From Cunninghamia lanceolata (Eukaryota; Streptophyta; Pinopsida; Cupressales; Cupressaceae), in contig BSBN01001753.1 in the NCBI GenBank assembly GCA_027924645.1, positions 248,001 to 312,000 of the forward strand: a stretch of 64,000 nt of DNA. The letters are read 5' to 3'. The notes under the pieces were generated by a model that did no database searches, was not told the origin of the DNA, and was given only the letters and a program-made list of their open reading frames with translations. A program made the position numbers and the translations under genes. How positions within the stretch are numbered: position 1 is the first letter of the stretch; every line of letters starts with the position of its first letter. Positions 46,472 through 58,247 of this stretch are shown one piece after another.

Positions 46472-48560
46472 CTATGCCTCTGCCTCATCCTCCTGTAAAT
46501 CAAAGTCTGACTTTGAATCTGATTCATTGCCAATATCATGGGCTGCCTCATCCAATGGAACACCCACCAATCCCTCTTGTGCCTCCTCATCAATCTATGT
46601 GGTGTCCTCAGGATCAACATCCGACCATAAAGCTAGAGTTTATTGATCCTAAAGTCTCAAGACACTATGCAGTGCCACCAACTTCTTTGCTCATCGAGAG
46701 GTAAGCCTATTCCTATTGATAGAGTGGATGAAGTTCTATGTAGAACAATTCCTCCTTACAACAGAAGAACTGACAGTTTGTGAAAGGAGGCAAATGGCAA
46801 GCGTCGTCAACTTTGATGCGTCCTTGCCATGCCATGTCCACCATCCAATAGTGTTGGGTTAAGTTAATGCAGCTCTATCTGTCCTTGCCTCTGATTTGTT
46901 GAATGCTAGACTGTGAAGATTAGCAAAGGCAAACCTTTTGCTTGAAGTAAAGTTGCCTCCTTATCTAAATACATCTTTCAAAGGGCCTTCGTTAACCCTT
47001 CTTTCATCTCTTCATTATCATCAGGAGGCACTCTCCCAACCCTTGGTGCAAACCATTTGGTATTTAGAGCAAAGGTTGACTTCTGAAGTGAGGTGTTCTA
47101 GTGTTCCACTAGTGTGTCACAATGGACCTAATATACTCATATATTCCCAAATTAGTATCCCTGTTATGAATTACTCGCTCCAAATGTCTCATAAATCTCT
47201 CCAAAACTAGGAGAGTCTATATCAACATATCTAATGACATCTACAACAGGTGAGATGAGGGAGCAAACATATCCACAAACAAATATTTCAAAAAAAAAAA
47301 GATAAGATTCAAATGACAAAGTGTGAATGCTAATACAAAATATGAATAAGATTATCAAGTTACAAACATTAATAAATTAATAATTTAAGAATAAAATCAG
47401 AATTCTCTTACCTCACTGTGGGCCACCAAACGTCATCAAGGATCTTTTGTTTCACAACTTTTCCCTCAGCATTGCTCACATTAGGCCATCTACCCCACTC
47501 TAGATTAACCATTATAAACTGTACAACCTACTACACCTCAAGCATCCTCTCTAATAAAATGGAGTAACTAGCATATCTAGTCTCCATAAGATTGAGGAAT
47601 TTCTTTCTCAAAAAAGTCATAAAAAGCGCAAGTGAGGTGCAGAGCTTGCACTTGAACATTGCTTCTGCCACCACTTTCTTCACCCAATATATAGTCCCCA
47701 TGTCTTTCAATGCATGAACACACCATGGTGTGCAAAGGATGTGCTTGTAAGCACCCTCTTCCATCATGCTAGCTAATTTATATCCAAGTGCCAAATTAGT
47801 GACCACTTGTACAACATTTGAGGCCCCAACTTCCTCTATGGCCTCTTTCGAAATCTGAAATTGGAACCCTGCATCCTTGCACTTCCTTGAACAATCAATA
47901 GCTCTAAGAAAATAAGTGCCAACTGCCTATGTGCTTATGATGTTTATGAGTGGTTGATGTCTAATATCGGTCCACCCATCCATAATAATCAAGCAGTCTT
48001 TCCTCAACAAAGTCTACCTTATCTCCTTTGTCATCAAATTCACCTTAGAATATTCTTTATCAAGGAGGCTACTGCATATTTTATGTTCTCCAGGGGGTAA
48101 ATGAGGGACCAACATAGATTGCATCGTCTTGAACACTTGTTTAAAATAGGAAGAACGTGCCACATGAAATGGGATGGCATGGACAAAGAAAAAATTGGCA
48201 ATGGAAGATTTCATATCGAATATCCCTGCAACTATCTGCGGCCTCTCACTACCACTAGTCTTCCATTTTTCCCTCGTAGAAACATCACCACTAGAAAGCA
48301 TGTATGGCATAGCAGATTGTGTAGACTCTATTGGCATTGACATGCCCATAGACCTTGCTTCACTCTCCATAAACAATCTATTAACCTTTGCCTTTTTAGT
48401 TGTGTTTATTTCTAGCAAACTGTAACCCTCTTTCCTATAATTCCCAAGAGGTGACTATATGCCCTAGTGTAGTTCTCTCTAAAATCTTTGTTGCAACAAA
48501 ACCAAACTCTACTATCCTCGAATTTTTCTTTGTCTTTGTCTAAAGCTGTCACAAATTGGA
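46472..48560 (-). pseudogene. hAT transposase remnant 3 (minus)
   Basis: Same DUF659 hAT family as the copy at 5974-8186. On the minus strand a BED-finger remnant (VWFCCNKDF...YTRAYSHLL, 48430-48560) is followed by EINTTKKAKVNRLFMESEAR, then SSIANFFFVHAIPFHVARSS and LLDKEYSKVNLMTKE (48014-48250). IIMDGWTDIRHQPLINI lies near 47960. Then come NVVQVVTNLALGYKLASMME, HILCTPWCVHALKDMGTIYW and LMETRYASYSILLERMLEV (47531-47806). The hATC part (AVERNWST-like, then FIHSINRNRLTSRR-like) is decayed around 46690-46790, and the acidic tail DIGNESDSKSDFDLQEDEAE ends at a stop at 46472-46474. Multiple stops and frameshifts. Confidence 0.88.
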
Positions 48561-49545
48561 GTCAACTTTAGAGGGTCACTCGGCTCGGGACTCGGCACCC
48601 AAACTCGGCGCAGACTCAGCACAGACTCGGCAAAGTGAAAAACCCAAGAAATTTAGAGATTTTTAAGGATTTAAAACTTGTTTCATGCACCCTTTACAAA
48701 ATAAACCTTAAAGACATAATAACATCATCAAATAGAAGTTAATTTGATCACATACACAACTATACATTAATCAGATAAGTATAAACGCAAATTGTAGCTA
48801 AGCTACTGAAAGAAATAGCACACTTAGATATATAAATATAGTCAAATGTATACAAAACTCATGGAATATCAAATCCATAACATCAAATGTTCCAAACAAA
48901 TATGAAATATCAAAACAATAACTAGAAGTCTATGGCTCAAAGGAGCCTGCATCCTTCGCCTTGCAATGAAGGCATAAATGGTAGGTCTTCAATGATGCCA
49001 AAATTGACGAGTCAACAAAAACTCGGAGAAAAATTGACAAAAACTTGGCAAATCAATAGGATCTATCTCATCCAAGTCAATAGGATCCAGTGATTTGTCC
49101 TCTACTCTTTTTGTGCGAAATTGAAACCCTGAATTTGACTAAGTTTGAAACCCTGAAACCCTAAAAAATTGGTTAAGTCTGAAATCTGATGGGTCCTCCA
49201 AAATCTCGAATCTGCATGTTAAATCCCATGAATCCGAAACCTATCTCAAACATCCTGACAGTAGATTTCAAAATATTTAAAGTATAAGAAATTTAATATA
49301 CAAACTTATACTTAAATGTATTTTGAAATATACTGTCACCATGTTCCTGATTTTTTCACTTTTTTCTGGCCAAGTTTCATTGATGAGACTCGCGAGTTTC
49401 AAGCAAGTCAGGCGAATTTCCAAAACCCGGTGAGTTCTGGCGAGTTTTCGGCCGAGTCCGGGTCCAAGTCCCCAAGACTCGTCTGGGCTCACTCGGCTCG
49501 CGACTCACTGAGTCCAAGCGAGTCCTGGCGAGTCTCGGAACTATG
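48561..49545 (-). repeat. hAT 5' end with ACTCGGC-rich subterminal blocks and terminal repeat
   Basis: Two blocks dense in ACTCGGC/GAGTC motifs lie at 48570-48640 and 49385-49540. The right end GAGTCTCGGAACTATG (49530-49545) reads CATAGTTCCGAGACTC on the minus strand, sharing CATAGTTCC with the element at 13433. The following 8 bases CTTTTGCA would be the target duplication, but the other copy was not located. Between the blocks is AT-rich leader sequence. Confidence 0.6.
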
Positions 49546-49797
49546 CTTTTGCATAATGTTTCAAGAGAGCAGAAAGGCACTCAAATGGGTTATGTGACTC
49601 TTCGATTTCACCGACACCACTCCCACGCCTTGATAAACCCTCAACTGAAACTCTTATTTGTTCCATGCCAACTATTTCATGTTCACTCTCACTACTGCTG
49701 CTCATATTCTTTTGTGTTTTGTGAAAAAACTGGAGTACAAACTGAAAATGCCACCCCTGAAAAAAGAAAAGTAACTTTTTTTTATCTTGAAACTTAG

Positions 49798-50001
49798 AAA
49801 GGTCTATAGCATCTTATTACATGGATGGACAGATGGGCGGAATAGGACTCTCGATAACATTTTAATGGCTTCTAATGACACATAGGTATCCTTGAAGACT
49901 GTAGATGCCTCACACTAAGTCAAAAATACTAAGACTTTGTGCAATCTATTGGATGGGGTGATCTAGAAGGTTGGGGTTGAGAATTTTGTTCAAATTATCA
50001 C
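49798..50001 (+). pseudogene. Truncated hAT transposase fragment
   Basis: MDGQMGG and, one frame over, DGRNRTLDNILMASNDT, then SLKTVDASH and NLLDGVI..VGVENFVQIIT match the DUF659 region of plant hAT transposases (the DGWTD..N.L and VGVENVVQ blocks). The frame is cut at 50002 by an LTR. Nothing of the N- or C-terminal parts is seen. Confidence 0.7.
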
Positions 50002-50581
50002 TGTCATGTTCCCCTTTTTGAACTAGACTCATTGAGAAGACCTCTATCCTATGTCCATTTCCCATAGGCTAAGAGGAAAAACAAGGGAAATAAATTATAA
50101 TATTATTTTAAAGTTGTATAGCGAGTTCTTCATTTACTTTTGCTAGATCTGAGTACCATAGTTGGAGAAGATTGTCATCATTAGTTGTTTTTAGTTTTTT
50201 GAGGCCATATCTATTCAACTTGCTGCTGATTGCCTAATTCTTGTGCTGTTTGGAGGTGTGCTAGCCATATAGGGAGTAGTAATGATATATTTGAATAAGA
50301 AGCAAGTCTGATTTGCAACAGCGAAAGTCTGAGTTTCAAATTGCTATCATTGTAGCTTGCAAATATATTGTAATTCTCATTGAAGGCTGCCAATATCTAT
50401 CTATTATAGAGTTGCATTTGTTAGTTCATAGTTTTTGTGTCGGAGACAAATTGAAAGGTGCAGTAGTGAAATCGATTTTCAGTCCTAGGGTTTCATTGTA
50501 AAAATTGCAAGATTCAGAAAATCATATCCGAGTTCAATTCAAAATCAGAATTTTAGCATTTATCCTAGAAAGGATATTACA
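50002..50581 (+). repeat. Short LTR of the TGTAATGTCCCC family
   Basis: Starts TGTCATGTTCCCC and ends AGGATATTACA. CCCATAGGCTAAGAGG lies soon after the start, and the 3' part (GCTGCCAATATCTAT...CAGTCCTAGGGTTTCAT) matches the LTR nested in the LINE at 28811-30330. At 580 bp it is much shorter than its relatives and lacks the TATA and GACGAAAACCC section, so it is internally deleted. The flanks do not match. Confidence 0.75.
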
Positions 50582-50899
50582 CATTGTAAGAAGGAAAATG
50601 CAGATTTGAAAGGGAATGAAATATGAAGATCATTCTAACATTGAAGCATTTATGAGTGAGCATAAAAGACATATTTGTGGAAGATATAAAAGATAGATCC
50701 ATCCGGATATAAAAGAAGATTGTGCAGAGATAAAGGATAAGGTAATGCTAACATAAAAAGGAAGACTATGCTGAGATAAAGGAGAAAATCTTGAAGAGAT
50801 AAAAGAAGAGTTTGAGTAGATATAAAAGGAGGAAGCTATGCAGAGATAAAGGACGACTTTGGGCAGATCTCAAGGCAGAGAGGTATGAGAATATAGTGC

Positions 50900-51412
50900 T
50901 ATGATTATTACCAGTTTTATGAAAAGAGTTTGTGCATCATTTGGATCAGATTTGAAAGGAAGAACATTGTGTGATTTGAATCAGATTTGCAAAGAAAGGA
51001 TATTGTGTGAGTTGTGCTCAGATTTGCAAAATTTAGTGATCCTGATCTGTAGAAGGTTGGTGCCTTAACAAAAGATTGGTGTCTCTTACTAAGGTGGTGC
51101 TCAGTTGCGGATTGGTGCTCTTGAAATCTACAACTGGGGATTGGTCTCTCAAGTGGGTTGGTGCTCACAAATTGTACAAGAGGGGATTGGAGTCTCCTAT
51201 AGGTTGGAGCCTACAAAGATTGTAAAAGAGATTTATATAAGCAATATTTTGCCATGGTTTTCTCCCATAAAGGTTTCCACGTTAATCTTGTGTTCTTCTT
51301 GTGGTGCATCATTGATAGATCTTGTGTGATTGATTTTGTTGTGGTTGTTAAGATTTGAAAAGTAAAAGTTTGTATTATACTGATTCAAACCCCCACCCCT
51401 TAGTATATTGTG
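50900..51412 (+). repeat. Dispersed repeat copy 2, related to 22140-22795
   Basis: Contains two to three units of TTGAATCAGATTTGCAAAG type, GGTTGGTGCTCACAAA strings, ATATAAGCAATATTTTGCCA, and the end GATTCAAACCCCCACCCCTT, in the same order as the copy at 22140. 50582-50899 before it is A-rich with repeated GATATAAAAGA and AGAGATAAAGGA strings. Confidence 0.7.
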
Positions 51413-52047
51413 TGTTCTTCACAATCACCTCAAAATCTATTAGTGAATGCCTCTTCCTATGATATTCAACTCACTTTGATATGATTGCCTCTTCCTAATA
51501 TGCTATACTCGCTTCATATCTCCAATAAGTTTACATGAGCCCAAACCATCATCGCTTGGTAGTGTAGCTCGTCCCTTCCTTCTGTTGTACCCATTGCTTG
51601 AAGAGTGTTGGTTTTGCATTACATCTTTTTGAATGCAATTCAACACGACTTACAATAGCATTAAAGGCTTTACAGTCCCTAGCATATAATGGTAGAATCT
51701 AGTGATAAAGGCCTCTAGGACATCATTTGATCATGCCCCCATATTATTGTTCATGCTCTTGATTGTTATGAATTTCTATCTTATTTACTTTTATTGGCCC
51801 CGTCGGATAGCATTTACATCAAGACCATTATCAAGCATGTACAAAATAATATTAACAATAAATAATATAAAACTTTATAAATAATAAATTTATTAATATA
51901 GTTTAATATAAATAATATATATTTAACTAATATATTATGTACATTAAGTTTCATAAATAATAGCTTTGATAAAAATAGTCTTAAAATTTAAGATTAGTAA
52001 TAAATCATTATAAACTTAATAAAATTTCAATAAATTAAATTTAAAAA
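51413..52047. other. AT-rich unannotated sequence
   Basis: No gene or element is recognised; 51830-52047 is a strong A/T tract. Confidence 0.4.
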
Positions 52048-52307
52048 TTAAAACTAACTACTTTTTTTTGGCTAGGTGAAGTGTGGAATGAGGGCCCACT
52101 CCCTTTAAAAGAAATCAAAAGAAAAATAAAGAGACAGCTTTAGACCCAAAAAACAGGGAACAAAAGAATGCAACATAGAAGAAGGCCTAAGAGAGCTGTA
52201 CAATTCAAGACTAAACTATAATGAATCTGCACTTCTCAAAAGGATCCTAGCTTAGAAGGTTGAAAGCACTTAAGCTAATGCCAATTCACATCCCTTCACT
52301 TATCATT

Positions 52308-55300
52308 TTATATATTGCTTCCTCCTGCTCCTAGGGAGGAGGGCATCCATGGTCCACTAAGTACCATTATGCACTGATGTTTGACCTTCTGAACACAGTT
52401 TTCTACTTCCGATTTCCTTCCTTTCCTATTACTTGTAGCTCTACAATTTGGTTTATTGATTTTGCTCATTGTTTGAGAGATAGTGGTGATACTGGGGAAG
52501 GGGACTAGATCATCATTATTAGAAAAATCCAAATTGTCTAATTCTTGCTTTGCAGAGAGGGCTTGGATGAAATGAGCCTCATCGTCCAATATCTGATCCA
52601 AACAATGTTGCTTGTCCTCTTCATCATTGGATAATTGATTAATGCCAAAGAAATCTTCTCTTTGCAGATGTTGTTCAAGGACAGGAGGCAAAAGCTCAAC
52701 CTCTCTTTGTGTGACTGCTAAGTGTCAACCTTATCTGCTCCCTCATCAACCATAACTTACTTCTCAAAAAAATTCCCATGATTGTGCCATTGAAAGTCTT
52801 TATCTAGAATGCCATGTTTTCTCACCCATTTCTTAAGGCTGATTGATCTTATGCTAGGAGATAGTTTAGTTTTCCAGCCTGCAATTTTGTGGCCCAACAT
52901 ATTGCATCAGAAACACCCCCCAAAGGTATGCCTTCAAAATTCAGGAATTGGATCCAGTGCCCAACGTAGAATGTATCCTAATCTGCTGTATAATAAGCTT
53001 GGACAAATCAATCATGGCACAAACCCTTACAAACCTTCTCTTCGAAATCTCCAGATCTGTGACTAATTTCACAAAAACTCCCACTTGATTGATCAGCTTT
53101 ATGATCTACCTTGGATCCCTCATGACCAATGGAAGATTAAATAGGTAAAACCAAATTCGAACAATTGTAATGGTGGTCGTTGCAGAATCGAAGAAAGGTA
53201 TCCACTAAGTAGCAAATAAATTGGCCTTACCATAGAACCACAGACCGTTTTGTTGTACCTAGTTACAATCTTCAATTGAGAAAAACTGCAAAGAAAAAAA
53301 TTGTGTTCTATGATCTTGTAATATCCCACTCAAATCTGACCCAATTTTATCACTTTCCCTTCTTTGGTATTTTGTCAAACACTTGGCATGCAACAACTGA
53401 TTTTTGCTTTTCTGAATGTTTTGTTTGAGTTTATTGCTCAGTTTTCATTGTCATACATAGAGATATCAACATAGAAATGAAAGATGACATTGCTCAATTG
53501 AAACACAACAAGAATGACAAGTAAACACCTCTTTATTTCAAGTGATTTAGGTCTGATAACAAAGTTATAGTGGTGTGATATAAACCAATCAGGCTGATAA
53601 CATTCATTCAAATTGAAGATTTGAATGTTAGATCATACATAAAACATACCCGATTGCATTATGGATGAGCTGGGCTTGATATGAGAGGTTGGAGGTCTTC
53701 AATGTCTTGAAATATGACTGATGTAAGTCTCAGTAATCAGCTACAGGTCTGCATATGAAGTCTGATCAATGCCCAACTTTGTATTTATGCCTCATGCATC
53801 AAATATCTCCTTCCTATGTGTAGCGATGGAACCCAAAATATTTTGCCAATGAGGAATGGATCCCAAAACTTGAATCTGCCCTTCAAATACTTGATAATGT
53901 GACTGGGACGAACTGTACCAGGGCTCATTTATGATGTTGCAGGTCTGATATATGCAATGACAGGGCTGGTTTCACCTCCCCAAATCCACGATTTCACTTA
54001 ATGAGGGCAGCGATGATTATATGGAAGAGATGTTTGTATGTAATCCCTCATAATGGACGTTGTCTTCAGTAATAACCCTCCAAAACTGTATATTCCTCTC
54101 TATGAAGGATTCGGTCCTATGCAGATGTTAAATTTGAAATGATATATCAAAATGACTAACACATATACCTTCGATGGGCTTCAAAACTCCTAATATTGCC
54201 GAATTTTTCCTTATGGTCCTACGATTCCATCAATTGCAAATCCCAATTAATACAAGCAAGACGAAGCAATATATGATGCTCCTAGGGTCGTACGGCCAGC
54301 CATGATGTTTCATGCAAATACAATGATAGCTGATGAAACCCTTCAAAATATCACAAATGCTCCTTTAAACTGATCGCCCATCTTAAAATTGCTTCCTATC
54401 CTTGTTTTTGACAATACCCAAGCCTTAATATGAAAGATATGCAAGGAATGGCCCTCAGGGAATGGTACGGCCAGGTGTGTGAATGTTTAATTTGAAAACA
54501 GCAACAATATCCAGCTCTTTAATCATCCTTCCAAATTCTGAATTAAATCAATGAACACAAATAGAACTCCGTCATGAGTCCTCCTCAATGGGTGAGCTAG
54601 GTTTTTATCCAACTAACTCTCAATCCAAAGGGTTTTCGTCCTTTGATTGATGCTGAAACCCTAGTTTCCAGCTCAAAGGAAAATATCCAATTCAATTATC
54701 AAATTCACAATCCTCCAAATGAACTCCAAAAATGCCTTTTTATTCTTTTTCCAACCTAGGCTCCACATTCACTTTATTTTATTTCCTTTTCAAGCCCACC
54801 TCCTCTCAATATAATAATATTTTATTTTATTTTTGCTTTTCAAGCCTAGGCATCCCCTTGAGAAATAATAAAATAATAATATTTTACTAATATTAATTTT
54901 CGTTGTTTTTTTCTCAATTTTCACCTTATGACTCCCTCTCAAGTGGGTCGTTCCTTTTGGGGATGGCTCCATAAATTATTATTTAATTATTATAGTATTA
55001 TAAAAATATTATAATAATATTTCCCCAAGTCAAATATTTTTTATAAAACTCATTTGACATATAAAATTCATTTATAATATTTCTTTCTAAAAATAGAAAG
55101 ATTTCCCAACTTGATATTTACCTTTGCAATTTCATCTCCTTACCAACTGGAATAGCTTATGGAAATGACAAATAAGCTAGTCCACCATATCTCAATGATC
55201 ATGCCGAAAACGGTGATATTACAAATCTCCACAGAGGGAGCTGCCAAGTTCTCCAAGTTGATTTAGTCCAAAACACAAAATCTTCATAATATGGTTGCTT

Positions 55301-55600
55301 CCCCAATCATTTGACAATAAGAGAGTGACTACCTAACTCCTCCATAGAAGCATGAATGCACTCATTAAAAACATGGAAATATAAAACCTCAACCACAAGA
55401 GTCATAGAGGTGTTTCCCAAGTATAAAGAACCAATAGATTTTGCTTCCAGAGAAGAAGAGGCAGTCGAGTTTGAGTCATTGATAGCTGCATCACAACATG
55501 AAATTAGATTGTTATTTATTGTTGTGATTTGTGCCATCAATATTGGATGGAGATTAGGGTTTTCCAAAAGAATATGATTTCTTCAATAGTCTCCACAACT
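52308..55600 (-). pseudogene. LINE ORF1 remnant 3 (DUF4283-like), interrupted by LTR
   Basis: On the minus strand from 55567: MENPNLHPILMAQITTIN, then FHVFNECIHASMEELGSHSL, cut at 55224 by the LTR. It resumes at 53316 with LWFYGKANLFAT, IWFYLFNLP, QVGVFVKLVTDLEISKRRFV and RVCAMIDLSK, the second half of the DUF4283 domain. A C-terminal acidic section follows (52691-52308: NDEEDKQHCLDQILDDEAHF). The zinc knuckle is not clear. Stops and frameshifts are many. It is diverged from the ORF1 at 3363-4626, so the two are different LINE lineages or old relatives. Confidence 0.72.
53317..55223 (-). repeat. Solo LTR (minus) inside the LINE, near-perfect duplication
   Basis: TGTAATATCCCACTC at 53317 and GGTGATATTACA ending at 55223. 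Flanks GATCT (53312-53316) and AATCT (55224-55228) differ by one base. The family motif GACGAAAACCC is on the minus strand near 54636. No internal region, 1907 bp. Confidence 0.85.
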
Positions 55601-55891
55601 ATGAAACGAGTTTTTAGAGCTCTTGCAATCTTTTTAAACTTGCATATCCATCGAGCCACGAAAAGGCATCATAATAGTAGTGCGAAAGGAGACAAAGGAT
55701 AGAAATCCCCTTCTGATGCCACTCTAATCTTTCCCATCTTCCTTTTGAGATCCTTCATTTCTTTTAGCTTGATTCTATTGCAAACAAAGGGTGCGTCGCC
55801 TATCTTCCTCTCTACCTAGGTCGTCTTCACCACTCTTTCCTTTGGTCCTTCACACAGTTTTGCTCCTTGGTCCTATAACTTAAAACTAACT

Positions 55892-56820
55892 TTAATAATA
55901 CTAAACTTAATAAATATATTAAACTCAAATAATTGAACCTAAACCAAAACAATATTCAAAAGAAATTTTAAAATATGAAACCTATCCTTAAAATAAAAAC
56001 ATACCTATCCTTAAAATAAAAACATACACTTGAAATAAATAAAATCCTAAATGGCATTTTGCAGTCATACAAATGAAAACCAAAAAAACTTAAAGGTATA
56101 GCCAATACAACATTTTGTAGGTAAGGTTGCAAGAAGTTTGTGCAGGGAGGCAAGAGAAATGTGGGGACAAGGAAAAAATTAAGAGAAAAGACGTAACAGA
56201 GAAAAGGAACCGCACTAGAGAAAACAAGCAAGCAGTAGAGAATAGACTATGCCAACAACTAGGAAAGAAACAAAGCATTGTCTGAAAGTGAAACCTCCTT
56301 TGATCATGCCTCTACAATCTCTACATTTATCAAATGTTTTTCATGTTGCAACTTGAAATTTTACATTTCCAACTACTATATTTATAAAAAAAGTTTTAGG
56401 GTTTTTTAATTTTTTAGGGTTAGTATTTTTCAAATATGGCAAAAATAACACACGCGCGATATCTGACATCACAAAAACATGGATATTATTTCTGGTATAT
56501 CTAGATAAATACTTGAGTCATACTGTACCCATATTTGTAGTTGGTATTGCAGTATGAGTACTAAAGGTTTTAACTAGTCATATCCTACAACATTGTAACA
56601 AACGAATCAAAAATAATTTTTAGTATACATACATAAATTTCACTTTATATGTATATAATATATTAATAATATAAAGAAATATTAATACATTATAACTTTA
56701 ATTAATACTATTAATTATGTATAAATAATAAAGTATATAGTTAATTATTGCATTTGATAATATTATACAAATAATATATTAATTATAGTATAAAACTATA
56801 TATAACTCTAAAACCTATTT
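55892..56820. other. AT-rich unannotated sequence
   Basis: No gene. 56590-56810 is almost pure A/T. AAAACCTATTT at 56810-56820 may be the left target duplication of the following LINE. Confidence 0.4.
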
Positions 56821-56859
56821 CAAAAAGAAATGCTCCTTTTCACAGTGGGATGATCGATT

Positions 56860-57432
56860 ACAGAAGAATTCGCCAGAACTAAAATTTCCTACTAACGTTT
56901 CAAAGTGTAAATCAAATAACAGGAAAGAGGCTAAATGGCAAAAATCTCCCACTAGGCGCTTAAAATTAAATTTCAACGGCTCCACAAAAGGGAACCCGGG
57001 ATTAGCTGGAGGTGGATGTATTATAAGAGACGAATCGGGCAAATGTATAGGGGCTCTGACTAGCCACTTTCGGATCACTATGAATAATGAAGCCGAAATG
57101 GAAGCCCTTCTTCGAGGCTTATGGCTTATGAGAAAATGGGTTTAAAAAATGTTGTCATTGAAGGAGACTCTATTATGTGTCAATGCCATCAAGACTAGGA
57201 AAGTATGAAATTGGAAGCTGAAAAGCTGGTTAGAAAAGATCTGTAATATGCTGGATAAGCTCGATTGCTTCACCATCTCACATATATTTAGAGAGACAAA
57301 TAGTGTGGCTGATCTATTGGCCAATATCGATTCTCAACAAGATGAAGCTAACGTGGTTTATAACTCAGACAACTTGATCGGAACGGTAGCGGAATTTGTC
57401 AACAAGGTAATGTTATTGATCAAAGCAAAGTG
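56860..57432 (+). pseudogene. LINE RNase H domain remnant
   Basis: RLKLNFNGSTKGNPGLAGGG and IIRDESGKCIGALTSHF (56960-57075), then NNEAEMEALLRGL, with the first Asp of the D-E-D-D set replaced by Asn and the Glu present. A stop follows at 57143-57145, and CFTISHIFRETNSVADLLAN ends the domain with the last Asp (57270-57330). The segment continues to a stop at 57430-57432. This is the RVT_3-type RNase H of plant LINE ORF2, which would remove RNA from the RNA-DNA hybrid. Confidence 0.85.
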
Positions 57433-57639
57433 ATTGGGCATTTTCATAGGCTTGTTAGTTCATCTTTAATCTTGATTCTCCCAGTTAATGATGAGAGACT
57501 AAGATTGTTCAAACCGGACGATTGCAATCCTTCCTAGATATTCTAAATCTGGCCTTTGTTTGCCTTGAGCACTACCGAAAGGCCAAGTATGCTCCCGAGA
57601 AGGATAGCAAGGACTGATTTGTAGACTCATTGTAGAGGA

Positions 57640-58247
57640 AAGTGCAATCCCTTAGATATGGAAAGATTTGAGCACCTGATTCCCTTCCATTCTCAGACCC
57701 ATCAATCTGTGTTTCCTACTCTTATAGGTGTGACACATATCTATATATGCGATGGGGTGAATGTTTTTAAGGCACTTGTAGGAGGATGGCCTGGAAAAAT
57801 CATTTTGGCATCAAATGCCAATGTGTCGAAGAATTTGTGGAGGAGCAAATTAGGCGGCTCTTTAAAATGGAGGAGGAGCTCCAGGAGGCGATCAAAGACA
57901 TTATCGATGTGAATGAGGCACAGGGGAGCCATATGCACAATAGAGTATTGGTAGAAAGATTCTACGTCACTGTGGCACAGGCCAAAGGATACTTTCATAG
58001 AGCATCAAAGATCTTAGGCTATCTGGTGAGGGATGATATCCGTGATGACATACTAATTGTTGGACATAATGTGAATCCTAATTCGAAGAGGGGTTTCATA
58101 TGTGGCATTTTTGACGTGGTTACGGTTAAGAAGAAGCAGAAGGTGGCAGAGGCTCTGAAAATCTTCAGAGAAGGACTGGAAAACTGTGAGATGAATGCTT
58201 TTGCAAACTATGTTAGCTTGTATGGTGACCTCTTTTTTGCTGAGTAG
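57640..58247 (+). pseudogene. Downstream LINE ORF of unknown function, coiled-coil-like
   Basis: The longest open frame (57786-58247, 153 residues) has a charged helical run CVEEFVEEQIRRLFKMEEEL then QEAIKDIIDVNEAQ, followed by LVERFYVTVAQAKGYFHRAS and KKKQKVAEALKIFREGLENC. It ends 116 bases before the A-rich tail. I recognise no family. Because the full-length LINE in this window also has coding-like sequence with a coiled coil between RNase H and its 3' end, this may be part of a third LINE ORF. Confidence 0.5.

Larger units (their letters stand above)
52048..55891 (-). mobile_element. Second ORF1-only LINE (minus), 12-bp duplication, split by a solo LTR
   Basis: TTAAAACTAACT flanks it at 52048-52059 and 55880-55891. 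The insertion is 52060-55879; without the nested LTR it is about 1.9 kb. It reads 5' leader, ORF1 remnant, then a 3' end AAAGGGAGTGGGCCCTCATT and a tail of eight A (52062-52069 on the complement). As in the copy at 3026-4639, there is no endonuclease or RT. Confidence 0.78.
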
